Of a DNA stretch of 64,000 bases, positions 24,420 to 34,947 are shown one piece after another. Source of the stretch: Amylostereum areolatum (Eukaryota; Basidiomycota; Agaricomycetes; Russulales; Stereaceae); contig SAXG01000137.1 of the NCBI GenBank assembly GCA_012932865.1, positions 1 to 64,000 on the forward strand, written 5' to 3'. The notes under the pieces were generated by a model that was given only the letters and a program-made list of their open reading frames with translations, did not search any database and was not told the DNA's origin. The stretch's first letter is position 1. Each line of letters starts with the position of its first letter. The translations under genes were made by a program, and so were the position numbers.

Positions 24420-25511
24420 ATGGCACCTCCCCTTAACCCTCAACTTCGAGAACGCATTGTCGAATGGCGGGAGCGTTTTACAGTCTCCGAGATCACTGAA
24501 CTCGCGCAGTGCTCAAAAAGCACAGTCTATGAAATCCTCCGCCTTTATCGCGAGACAGGTTCAGTGCATAGTCCCCATGGACTGTTGTCCCATGGCCGCT
24601 CCCGCATCCTTTCATTTGGAGAGCTCACATCCATCAACTCCTGGTTGGTCCAAGAGCCAGCAATGTTTCTTGACGAGATTCAAGACCGTCTTGACAAGGA
24701 GCTCGGAGTGTACGTTTCACTTGCAACCGTCGCCCGCGCTGTTCGCAGCCTTGCTCTCACTCACAAGCGGATATCAAAGGAGGCATTGGAACGAAACGAT
24801 GCCGTTCGCGCAATGTGGGATGCAGCTTGGGGGGATATACCCATGGAGAGCATAGTCTGGTTGGATGAATCTGGGGTGGATGATCGGGCACATCAGCGGA
24901 CAATGGGAAGGGCACCACTGGGATCTGCATGCGTCCGCCGTGACCTGTTCTTCCATGGCACACGCCTGACAATGCTCCCAGTGCTCTCCTGTGATGGGAT
25001 CATTGCTTTGGATCTTCTCGAAGGATCAGTCAACCGTGAGAGGTTCCTCCATTTTCTGCGGGAGGATGTTGTACGCTTCAATTTCTTCTGGATGTCTGTG
25101 TCATGCTTATGCCTGTGTTGTGCTCATATAGGCACCCCTTCTCAACTCATATACTCCAGACAATCCAAGCCGTAATTCTGTGGTAGTCATGGATAATGTT
25201 GCCTTTCATCATGGAGACGAAGTGCGGGAGATCATTGAGAATGACTGTGGTGCGTTGTGCTGTCTGAAAGCTCCGGCTTCAAGGTATACTAACCAGTTTT
25301 AATGACAGGTGCAAAGCTTATATACCTACCACCATACTCCCCCGACATGAATCCCATCGAGCAAGCTTTCAGTAGTATCAAAGCCTTCTTGCGCCGTAAT
25401 GAAAGCCACTTCACTGGACCTCACATGCGCGCTGAACTCATCCATCTTGCTATGGAAGAAATAACGAATGAAGATGCCATTGGCTGGATTACAAACTGCG
25501 GGTATTCGTAA
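24420..25511 (+). CDS. Tc1/mariner-like DDE transposase
   Basis: The N-terminus has a helix-turn-helix region ([20 protein letters not shown], then [13 protein letters not shown]) for binding the terminal repeats, and a second DNA-binding part near residues 60-115. The catalytic triad is visible as [29 protein letters not shown] and [16 protein letters not shown]. The last two acidic residues are about 35 residues apart once introns are removed. Two introns (about 25071-25131 and 25255-25309) have consensus GT-AG ends and restore the frame. The region between the first two catalytic residues ([38 protein letters not shown]) is typical of fungal DDE_3 proteins. The gene looks intact, starting 81 bp inside the left terminal repeat. 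Confidence 0.9.
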
Positions 25512-25677
25512 AGTAGGTAACGAACGTGGGGTAGATGTATGGACAGAGGTGATTATGCGACAGATGAGGGAGTAGTAGGTTAGCGGAAGGTTATGCAGTG
25601 TAGTAAAGAGTGGGGGGTCAGGACAGCATGGTGTATGTACAGAAAATATTAGGCAACATTATAAAGGTTCGAGAAAC

Positions 25678-27724
25678 TCACTTATCCCCGAAGACATCGT
25701 ACTCTGAAAAGAGAGACCGTACATAGTCTTTCTTCATGCGTAAACGCCTAGAGAATTGCTCTGCGGATGCAACGAGAACTCTCAGGCTATCGCTATCACC
25801 CCCGGTGAGTGACACCAAGGTGTCAAGGTCTAGCGAGGGCAAGGTTTCAAGGGTGATCTCCGCCGAAACAAGCATGGAGTGGTACTGCAACAGGTCATGT
25901 CCATCACGTTCAAGGATAGTGAGGAAAAAGTAATATAACTCATCCTGACGCCGAGGCATAGGAGAGAAAGGCAGGGCAGGAGGCGGTGCTGGAGATAACA
26001 TGGAAGCGGGGGTCGCCGATGAACCTGCGGCGGAGGGAAGGGGAGGCGGAGAAATGCCGAGAACAGCAGATATCATAGCACTTTGTTGATTGACGAGGCC
26101 AGCGATGACGGGGACAAGAGCGGTGGCGGCATCTGTGGGTGCAGCGGGTGTGGCGGTAGGTGTCATCACAGAATGTGGGCCTGAACGTCCACGGGCCTTG
26201 TGCGGGCGCAGACGACCATCGCGCACGCCATCAAACTCCTCAGTATTAGGAGGGTACTTGACAGTCGTTTCTTTCGCATCCTATCGAGATAGAGAAGGTC
26301 AGTACAGCATTGATCATATTCACAGAGGCTACTCACAACAGCGGATGCCCAACGCTTCAATCGCTTCCGATTAAGGCCAATGTGTCCATCTTGGGTTGGA
26401 TAACAGAAGCCTTGCTCGTTGTGCTCGCCGCGATGCTTGTCACACTTGTACATTTCCTTCAGCTCGAGAATGATAGTACCCTGACGCTTGATCGAGTCAG
26501 AGTACGAGTCCGTGTTTGGAACCTGAGAAATACAATAAGTTTGGCAGGTTCATTAAATATACGTGCAGGCTTACCTCGGTTCCAGCACACGTTGGTCCGA
26601 GTTCCTTGTCGTGCTGGAGCACGGCATCAAACGGCTACAAGTCCCAATATTAGTCAAAGCAGAAGAACAGGGATGAAACCACATACACGCTTGCGCAGCC
26701 GGAAAGCCTCCATGGCGTCAAGGTCAAGTTCGATGTAGACATCACGAGGCCGTTTACGGAGTAAGGCCTCCCGAATTGCGAACCAGTCTTCATCTGAATC
26801 GACACTTGATGCATCACCCTTGCTGCAGGTAACAGAACGTTTAGGTATATGTTTGTATAACAATAGACGGAACAACTTACTTGACACCAGTCCAACGAAT
26901 CTTGAAGGGTACGTTGATGGAGAACTGCCCATCCAACCCATGGATACGAAGGCCTTCAGCTACGAGAGACTCACGCGGAGTACTCGGGGTGATAGCGACA
27001 GTGGTGACCTTCGTGTCGTGAGTCCTCTTTGAACTCGCAGAGCTCTTGCCCTTCGCGGAACGTGGCACAGCCGGGGTGTAATAGACAGTGTAATGTGTGG
27101 TGTAGCCTGCAGGTAATTGGTCAGTATGCTCATTGTTAATGAAGAATGGATCAACGCACGGTCATTCGATGACGACGCAGCAGATCCTGGGGCGGAGGGT
27201 AGAAACCCAATGGCATCGCTTGTGTTCCCAGCCAAGGGAGTGCCGGAGTTAGCCTGGAGGGCGACTGGTGCCGACTGTTGAGGCATAGGTGGAGGCGGCG
27301 GCGGCAACTGTGGGCCTGGAGGTGGTGGTGGTGGCAGCGGCAGGCCTGGGGGCGGCGGAACTGGGGGCAGCGGAACTCGAGGTAGTGAGGCGAGCGTTGG
27401 GGCAACTACTCCGGGGTTGGCAGCCTGCCATCGTGCCGTCAACATATCGAGAACACGACGTTGATCTTGAGGCGACAGGCGCGCGAAGCCGGCTTGTCGC
27501 GACTCCTCCATCTCATCTTGGGATGTGTAGAATTGAGGAGGATTGACCGCTCCATCTAGAGAAAGTCAGCACCGCACACAAACTCTACTGGTACGTAACG
27601 TACCAATCCCTCCCGGGTTCACAAGCCAGTGGATCGACACAGGTCGGGGAGCCTGCGGGTGTCGATAAGGAACGAATCGCGGTGTCAAAGGACGAGACGG
27701 TCCACGAGGGTCTGGAGAGGACAT
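25678..27724 (-). CDS. transposon-borne second protein, Pro-rich, unrecognised
   Basis: About seven exons inside the transposon. Order of the product: basic N-terminus (MSSPDPRGPSRPLTPRFVPY); a helical block (RLSPQDQRRVLDMLTARW); a poly-proline stretch around 27290-27390; a Ser/Ala linker; YTTHYTVYYTP with basic KGKSSASSKRTHDTKV; a conserved-looking block INVPFKIRWTGVK; an acidic DSDEDW; a possible metal-binding segment with Cys and His spaced as CDKHRGEHNEQGFC; GHIGLNRKRLKRWA; a second Pro-rich linker; and a C-terminal helical segment LTGGDSDSLRVLVASAEQF resembling a SAM-like or BTB-tail fold. I do not recognise a family. It could be a targeting or regulatory partner of the transposase, or captured cargo. 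Confidence 0.7.
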
Positions 27725-28222
27725 GAGGGAGGGAGCGGGAAAAAGATGGGGATGGAACTCACAAGCTCAAAACCCGAGGCTTTTTATCATCTTCGCCAAC
27801 TTCACCGCAACTTCGCCGTGCTCCTGTCATCCACCAGAATCCCACCCTCGTTGTTGCCCTTCAATCATGCGCAGTTTTGGTTTCTAGAGAGATCCAAATT
27901 AAGTGTAAGCATCCAAGACCACGAGGGGGACGTCTCCGAGGCTCCCGACTCCTCACTCACCGAGTATCCAAGCAACAAGGGTGGTTTGTGCTCGTTGTTG
28001 AGGTTTTTCAGGGTATTGAAGGCTTCTAGGCCAGCTATGAGGAGTTTTCATGACTCCCGAAGCCCGACACGGAGAGTGTTGATCACTCTGGAGAGGTCAT
28101 TTGGGTGGAAAGTAGATGGAACATGTCGTCAATGGTCATCGCAAAGATCAGGAAGCCCGCTCCTGAACAGCACGAAGTCACAAATGAGTCACTGCGTGAC
28201 GAATGTGATAAGCACTCCCAAT

Positions 28223-28291
28223 AAGGCAATGTTTGGCTCTGACAAACAAGTTTCTCGACGCGCGGATTCCAGTCGGTTATGCAAACGGCTG
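28223..28291 (-). repeat. right terminal inverted repeat, 69 bp
   Basis: The exact inverse complement of 24271-24339, followed by the duplicated TA at 28292-28293. No second nested repeat is seen. Confidence 0.93.
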
Positions 28292-28293
28292 TA

Positions 28294-28443
28294 CAGTACC
28301 AGACGGTCGATGGAATCCTTCAGGGCCTTGGCGTGGTGCCGGAGCCTTACGCAGTTGATGTCGAGGTTCTTCGCTTTCCGCGGAACAGTTCCCGAACCGT
28401 CCTTAGTGTTGAAGCTAAGTTTTGTACGATCGCCATGAGGGTT
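28294..28443 (-). pseudogene. possible host coding segment interrupted by the transposon
   Basis: On the minus strand an exon-like segment begins after CTCTTGCAG at about 28444 and reads GTVPRKAKNLDINCVRLRHH, ending DSIDRLVLY exactly at the insertion point. Removing the transposon and one TA joins it in frame to minus-strand sequence at 24268-24169 (MWNRFAERTEPGSARACHGC ...), ending in a TAA at 24169-24171. The N-terminal part upstream of 28450 is unclear. I do not recognise the protein, and an open frame this short could be chance. Confidence 0.35.
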
Positions 28444-29007
28444 CTGCAAGAGTCGGAGTCCACAAATCGCAAATGACGTCTACGAACCAAGCCACCTCGA
28501 CGACTGTACCAGACGCTGTTGGAAGGCTCACGAAGCATGGAGAAGCCGAAGGAATGGAGGAGGTGGCATGGGCAAAGGCTGAGCGCTGAGCGCTGGCGCT
28601 GAGTACTTGAGTCGGCAGGCCGCAGCAGCGAGGGGGCTCGGAAGCAATGTCTTCAGCGCCTGTGACGTAAGTCTTGTATCCCCTATCGGACTCACGGTCT
28701 CCATGCAGGCAGTACCAATCCATACATGTATATGCGGAACATTTCTCTCCTGTACTTTCGTTCAAGTTGCCCCGGGCCACACATTTGATACCATCCATTT
28801 TTTTCTCATAGTGCATACTTACTTCAATCCTACGAGCAGGACACCTCTCCCTCACCTCAACCAGATCCCAACACGCCCGAGTCGCACCGTCCTCCAAACC
28901 GTTCACACGATCAAGAATTGGATGGGAAGTCCCAGGTACTACGTAACAAAATTGCTGATACGTCCCGACTTCCGGTACACGTTCGAGTCATCTGAATCGC
29001 AGTACTA
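28444..29007. other. intergenic, possible 5' part of an interrupted gene
   Basis: On the minus strand a long open frame (28906-28415) contains a hydrophobic patch (TASGTVVEVAWFVDVICDLW) directly before a possible splice site at about 28450. It may be the upstream exon of the segment at 28294-28443. No start codon or motif confirms it. Confidence 0.3.
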
Positions 29008-29301
29008 CATCAGGAAAAACCTCCCTTACTAAAAATCTACTAATTAGAGGGGGACCTTCCTAATTCCCTGTTCCCGCTGCCAACCTGCAAGGCACTACGT
29101 CAACGTAGGTCCCTGTCACCCTTCTGGCCTCAACTATGTATTTGAAGTGCAAATATGAGGTCAATGTCGACGACGGTGCATCGAAATGTGTACGGGGTTT
29201 TGTGAGAATAGAGCCCGTTAGTTCACTTTAGGAAGGTCCCCCTCTAACTAGCGCTAATTTGCTGGATTTGTTGATTTTAGTAAGGGAGGTTTTTCCTGAT
29301 G
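29008..29301. mobile_element. foldback MITE, 294 bp
   Basis: The ends are near-perfect inverted repeats, starting CATCAGGAAAAACCTCCCTT on the left and ending with its complement at 29301. They continue inward as ACTAAAAATC and, after a short break, AGAGGGGGACCTTCCT. The element is flanked by TA on both sides (29006-29007 and 29302-29303). There is no coding capacity. It lies only 79 bp upstream of the importin start codon, so its right arm may form part of that gene's promoter or 5' UTR. Confidence 0.85.
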
Positions 29302-29380
29302 TATATAAACATACAGTCCATCATCCTCGATTTTTACCTCCTCCTTCGCTTCCCCCACCTGCTTCACGACTCTTTGCCCC

Positions 29381-32300
29381 ATGGATGTGCGTCTTTTTTT
29401 ATTTCCGCATCGTCGTCGAACCTCTGATCCCCAATTTGTCAGCCGAACTACATCCAAGAGTTGCACAACCTGCTCGTGCAGTCCACCGCCGACGATACCG
29501 TCCAACTCAAAGCTGTCCGCCGTCTCTCCTTTTTATCACCCGCTTGAGCGTTGTCTTACCTCTCTGGATTCCAGGCAACAGCGCAGTTGGACAGGGAGTT
29601 CTACAAATATCCAGCATGTATTCCTGCTCTCGCAAACATCATTGCGAGCTCCCCCGAGATCGCGGTCAGTCTGCCACCGCCGGCATCGGTACTGCCATCC
29701 ACTGATTCCACGTCCCGACTCTAGATCCGTCAACTTGCTGGCGTCGAGATGCTCAAGCGCGTCTCCCAGGACGGCGATGATCTTTGGACTCAGGTCCCCG
29801 AGGCCGATCGCGAGCAAATCAAGGCCGACCTTCCCAAACTCGTTCTCAACGAGTCAAAGTACGTTCTATCATGCCCAACATTTTTGCGCACTCAGGCTCA
29901 CGCGTCGCAGTGCACTCGTTCGCTACACCACCGCCCACGTGATTGCCGCCATCGCCGGCATGGAGGTCCCTATGCAAACCTGGGATCAGCTCATTCCTTT
30001 CCTCGAGGAGACCTGTATATCGCCCCAAGCGTCCCACCGTGAAGCCGGCCTGTACATGCTTGTCACCCTCCTTGAAGACGTCGTCGAGGGCTTCCAAAGC
30101 AGTCTTCCCCGCCTCTTGCAGCTCTTCGATAGCCTTCTCCGCGACCCGGAGAGCAACAGGTTGCGCGTCACCACCGACAGGTGAGTCGCCTGGCGCCCTG
30201 TTTCCGTGGACCCACTCACGCCACCCAGGGCATTGGACACGATTGTCGAAAACATCGATGTCGATGAGATCGTGAGCGTTCGGCGTTCCTTTCGCCTACT
30301 TGCGAGCGCTAATGCGTTTTCTGCTGGTGCAGAAAGCGTTTCAGCTCGTCCTTCCGGGCATGGTCCACGTCGTGCGGCAAACGCTGGAGTTTGGCGACGA
30401 CGCCAGCGCACAACCTCTCTTCGACTTTTTCGAGACTCTGCTCATCCTTGTACGTCCCTATGCCATTGCGTTCCTCTAAAGCCTGACTTGTGTTGCAGGA
30501 AAAGCCCCTCCTCAGTCTGCACATACCCCAGTTTGCCCAATTCCTCCCCCATGTTATTGCCGCCATCGCCAACATGGAGGTCCCCGCACAGTCCTGGGAT
30601 CAGCTTGTTCCCTTCCTCGAGGAAACCTGCGTCTCGTCCCAAGCGTACCACCGTGAAGTCGGCGTGTACATCCTCTTCACTTTCCTCGAATACATCGCCG
30701 AGGACTTCGAAGACCGTCTCCCCAGCCTCATACCGCTCTTTGACATCCTCCTCCGCGATCCGGAGAGCAACATGGTGCGCGTCACTACCGTCAGGTAAGT
30801 TGCCCTGAGCCTTGTAGTCGTGCAGTCGCTTACGTCGCCCAGGGCATTGGGCACGGTTGCCGGACACATCGACGCCAATGATAAGAGCATGGTCGTGAGC
30901 ATTACTCATTCAGTTCGCTTCGTTGTCTGCGCTAACGTGTTTCCGCCGGCGCCAGGAAGCGTTCCAGCTTCTTCTTCCGGGCATGGTCGAGGCTGTGCAG
31001 CAAACATTGGACCTTGGCGATGATGCCAACGCAAAACACCTCTTCGGCGTCTTCAAGACTCTGCTTATCTTCGTACGTCCCCATGTTCCTTGTGCGTCTT
31101 CAAGGCTTGACTCGCGTCGCAGGAAAAACCCCTTCTCAGACTGCACATACCTCAATTGACCCAATTTCTTCTCCAATGCGGTGCCAACCGCGGCTACGAC
31201 GATGAGCTTCGTGTCCTCGCGCTCGATGGGCTCAGATGGACTGTCTGGCAGTAGTATGTATTCCCCACCGGCTTACCTTGTGGTACCGCTGATCGCTTTG
31301 TAGCGGAACATCCGAAATCCAAGCCAACAACTTGACCGCGACGATTCTCGAAGGTCTCATGCCCATCACGACCGAGCCAGAGCCGGAGGACGCCGACCAT
31401 GCGATCGACGCCCCGTCTATTGTAAGTTCATCGCACTCTACCCCGCTGGATGCATACTGACAACCTCGCAGTCGACTCTCCACATCATCGACGCCCTCTC
31501 GACGACGCTCCCTCCCTCCGAGGTCTTCCCGCCTCTCCGCACGATCCTCCAAGAATACTTTGCTTCTCCCGATGACGACCATCGCCGCGGTGCCATGCTC
31601 GCCCTTGGCATTTCTGTGGAGGGTAGCAGCGAGTTCATGACCCCGCTCATGGACCAAATGTGGCCCATCATCGATGCTGGACTGCAAGATCCCGACGCCG
31701 GCGTGCGCAAGGCTTCCTGTGTCACAGTTAGCCGCTTGTGCTGGGTGCTCGAGGATGAGTGCAGGACCCACCACGCCGCACTTATTCCGGTACGCCTTCT
31801 TCATCCACGTCCAGCGTTTCGCCATCAGCTCACCAGCATATAGGCTATCGTGACCCTCGTCTCCGACCCTGCCACTCAACTCTCGGCCGTCACCGCTCTC
31901 GACGGTCTCCTCAAGATCCTCGAGAACCCCATCGGCCAGTACCTCCAGCTCGTCATGGAACATCTCCCGGGCTTGCTCGAAACCGCACCCCTGCCCGTCA
32001 AGACCGTTGTAATTGATGCGATCGGCAGTGTGGCGGAGGCATCTAAGGAGCGTTTCCTGCCGTACTTCGCGCCCACCATGGAGCGTCTCATGCCCTTGCT
32101 CGTGCTCACAAGCGGGGGCGAGGGCGAAGAGCAGGAGCTCCACGGAAGGACCATGTGGGCCGTTGGCACTTTTGCGGAGGTGGTCGGCAAGGAGGTCTTC
32201 CGCCCGTACTACACCGACATCATGCGGCAGGCGTTCCGGGACATCGAGACGTACAGCGCGTTCCACCTCCTTGGCGTCATGGCCCGCGTGTTTGGGGAGG

Positions 32301-32605
32301 AATTCGGTCCGTCTCTCTCTGCGTGTGTCCCGGACCTTATCAACTGCTGCAAGCCCGAGGAAAGCGGCGAGGAGCCCGCCGTGCGTTTCGCAGTGTCCGA
32401 CGCAGAGGTCGCGGCCGCCTTCGCTTCTGGATCGTGCCCATCCAATGCCATCGCGGCGGACACGATCGATCCCCTCTTCGCCGCGACGGGTGCGGACTTT
32501 TTGCAGTCCGTCGAGCCGTGCACGAACGAGCAAGTACCGCTGCTCCCGCATTTCTACGAGGTGCCGGGGGCGCCTGAGTTCGTTCTCGGACTGGGACGGG
32601 GCTGA
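29381..32605 (+). CDS. importin beta-4 (Kap123)-like, internally duplicated and C-terminally shortened
   Basis: A HEAT-repeat nuclear import receptor by homology. A tiny first exon (ATGGAT) splices to PNYIQELHNLLVQST; then ATAQLDREFYKYP and LAGVEMLKRVSQDGDDLW. Two consecutive copies of a roughly 190-residue block follow (VIAAIA..MEVP ... EKPLLSLHIPQ), with the same intron positions in both. The single-copy part contains DELRVLALDGLRWTV, MPITTEPEPEDADHAIDAPS, RRGAMLALGISVEGSSEFMT, PLPVKTVVIDAIGS and GVMARVFGEEFGP. The frame ends soon after CTNEQVPLLPHFYE. Full-length Kap123 proteins are about 1,080 residues and continue for several hundred more, so the cargo-binding C-terminal half is absent. 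The 'LRECSFLFFG' region of normal proteins is also lost (DIETYSAFHLLG here). It is probably a paralogue rather than the essential gene. Confidence 0.82.
29939..31176 (+). repeat. tandem duplication of about 614-624 bp inside the importin gene
   Basis: Unit 1 is about 29939-30552 and unit 2 about 30553-31176. Matching landmarks lie 614 bp apart at the start (ATTGCCGCCATCGCC) and 624 bp apart at the end (CTGCACATAC). Both units contain three introns at the same places and in the same phase, and even intron sequences are alignable (GTGAGCGTTCGG versus GTGAGCATTACT, followed by similar TGTTTCCGC-like tails). The duplication therefore happened at DNA level and included introns. Confidence 0.85.
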
Positions 32606-33327
32606 GGGCGGGCGGGCGACCGCGGGCAAGGAGGTAAGAACAGTGCGGGCGAAGGTGTGCTAACGGGAGTGGACGTTGTATGAGGGTAGAGGCTGGACGA
32701 GGCTGGAATTACGGATAGATTTTGGGAAGTGGACTTTCGCACTGGACGCTGGGCGTAGGAACTTTCGATGCAGGGTGGAATATGCAACAAGATCTCGATT
32801 TTGGGGGGATGCGCCAGTAGCGAGTGGGAAGGGAGAACGAGCGAAGGTAACGATACATCGGGGACGGGAGATACAGATGAAAAAAAAGGAACCGCCGTGA
32901 ACGGCCTGCGAACGACGGCACGGACCGAAACTGCTAGAGGAAGCTCTAGTCAGGCTCGGTGACGAAACTGGGGGTGAGGGTGTTGCCGTAGTCGGAGGCG
33001 GTGGGGTGCTTGTGGAGGTGGGGGTGGGGCTCATGAGGACGAAACCTCGGGGCATGCTGTGGGCAGAGTCGCGGTGGAGGGCGTAGGGGACGTTTTTCCA
33101 GGCCGCGACGTCGAACATGCGCTTAGGGTTGTGACAGCGGTGTCTGTGCGCGCGGGGGTCGTCATCGCGTGTCGGGGTGCGTCAGGAGACGCCGGGTCTG
33201 GACGAGAGGGTCAGGTCCATCAGTATACTTTATGGTGCTCAGTTGTGCTGGCTGAACATCGCACTGTCTATATTCTTCGCGTATTATAAGCGTGCATGGA
33301 CGGCGGCCGAGGGAGGTGGACGTACTT
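32606..33327. other. intergenic between the importin gene and MITE copy B
   Basis: A minus-strand frame (33118-32660) starts MFDVAAWKNVPYALHRD and continues through Thr/Pro-rich sequence; the first 30 residues look plausible as protein but match nothing I know. It could be the 3' part of a gene whose 5' side was disturbed by MITE insertion at 33329. No plus-strand importin C-terminal sequence is found here. Confidence 0.3.
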
Positions 33328-33329
33328 TA

Positions 33330-34473
33330 TTGCTTTTTGCAAAGATCTTGGCGCGGCCCGGTTTTTCTCGCGCGCGCGCGCGCGAGCGAGAGCTCAAGTA
33401 TATATACGAGTATTTTTATATCTCGGGATCTAAGCAACGGGGACACAATGGGACAATTGGGGTGTGTTCAGGTCGTAAATACGAAGAGAATGGTGTAGAT
33501 ATATCACGGAAATACATGCAGGACAAGTACCAGAAATCACTCTCACTTTCTAGCCCCTTCCAACACTCTCATGAACTCCAATGGCCCGAGGCAACTGATG
33601 GACTGGAGATATATCTTCTGGGAAGTAAAGACGACGGATGAGGACAAGCATTGTAGGTGAAACTTGAAGGGGAACATTGGGGGACGCGGCACCACAAGGG
33701 TGTAGGTTTCTCATGTAGTATGTCGAGGTAGAGTAATGATAAGACCTAGAAAAAACAGGTTGGATGAGAAGGAAGCGAATTCCATTACGAAACGAAGTGA
33801 TTTTAGACGAAGTTGAGAGGGAGGATGTGTGGAATGGAAAGAGTATGACATGCTCACCAAATGCCAGTGGATTGGATCCCTCAATCTCGTCCGTTGCTAT
33901 CAGCCCATCACATATGTACTCTACTCAACTTGTGTGTGGCGGGTACTATTCCTTGGTCTGGGATGATAGAGTGGGTAAACGGAGACGCCAGAGGTTTTGC
34001 GGCGGGGGCAGGGGGTGGTGGGAGTACGGAAGGTTCAATTGGCATCAGCCAAGTTCACGCGCTCACACAATTCACGCGGCGACACCCCGTTCCCGAGTCT
34101 GTTGTCTCGCTACACCCATCCGCGGTGTCCGTACTCACAATGCATACTAGCAGCACACTCCAAACCTCTCCAAACGATAATATCTGGCTCCAATATTCAA
34201 TCTAGGTCGTTAGAGGCCCGCCAGAGGCGGGGACAAAGTTGAAGAGCAACTAAAAGGCCAAATGATTTTTACAGCCCATTCTTGCATGGATTTCCGTGAT
34301 ATCTTTACACCATTCTCTTCGTATTTACGACCTGAACACGCCCCGATTGTCCCCTTGCGTCCCCGCTGCTTAGATCCCGAGATATAAAAATACTCGTATA
34401 TATACTTGAGCTCTCGCTCGCGCGCGCGCGCGCGAGAAAAACCGGGCCGCGCCAAGATCTTTGCAAAAAGCAA
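33330..34473. mobile_element. MITE-like non-autonomous DNA transposon, copy B
   Basis: An element of 1,144 bp flanked by TA (33328-33329 and 34474-34475). The inverted repeats are about 190 bp (33330-33521 and 34281-34473) with complete outer ends TTGCTTTTTGCAAAGATCTT and its complement. The inner 750 bp is almost identical to copy A at 6228-7368, with scattered single-base differences. Frames in the centre are not interrupted equally in both copies and carry no motif, so I treat it as non-coding. The orientation is the same as copy A. Confidence 0.88.
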
Positions 34474-34947
34474 TAAAGTTTTCGGGGAGCGCGAGAATGA
34501 GATTGACAACAACTTAGAAGATGACGTCACAGATCGGCCGGCGTTTGCCGGTCTCTGAAGCCTGGGCCAGCCGCACCGTCCGTGACTCCCTCTCATTACT
34601 TACTGAGTCTCCTCATAATATCTCCTTAAGCCGGTCGCTTGCGAGCGCAATAAGAGGTGGACCCGATCTCATCCGACGTGCACGTACGGTGCTCATAGTG
34701 AGCGGTCGTTATTACGGTGGAGCCGAAGGTATGTATTCTACACGGGCAGTCCGGGTCCTGGGCTGTCCAAGCTGAGTCTACGGAACAAGAAGGGAAAGAT
34801 ACAGTACAGACTACAGTGGGGGGGAAGGGGGGGGGGGGGGGTCGTGGTCGGTATGCCGCGAGAGTTCGGATGAAATCCGCGAAGCGTTCGTGTGCGTGCG
34901 GGTGCGGAGATAGAGCGGGAAAGTATGTGGGGCGGGAGAAAAGGCGC

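Larger units (their letters stand above)
24271..28291. mobile_element. complete two-gene Tc1/mariner-like DNA transposon
   Basis: An element of 4,021 bp bounded by perfect 69 bp inverted repeats that begin CAGCCGTTTGCATAACCGAC, each flanked by TA (24269-24270 and 28292-28293). It encodes an intron-containing DDE transposase on the plus strand (24420-25511) and, convergently, a multi-exon Pro-rich protein on the minus strand (25678-27724). The perfect match of the two ends and the intact frames suggest recent insertion. Mariner-like elements are normally 1.3-2.5 kb with one intronless gene, so the size, second gene and introns are unusual. The plus-strand segment 27725-28222 is non-coding and probably promotes the second gene. 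Confidence 0.9.

Noticed and set aside
24204..24443. Minus-strand frame across the left transposon end as a gene
   Set aside because: It reads straight through the terminal inverted repeat, which also explains its resemblance to the frame at 28189-28449.
30309..32629. Long minus-strand open frames opposite the importin, up to 465 codons
   Set aside because: They are shadows of the GC-rich importin exons; they carry no motifs and cross its introns.
34814..34841. G-rich run (GGGGG repeated) as a telomere-like or G-quadruplex control element
   Set aside because: Just a short homopolymer-rich tract downstream of a gene; no repeat unit and no conserved context.
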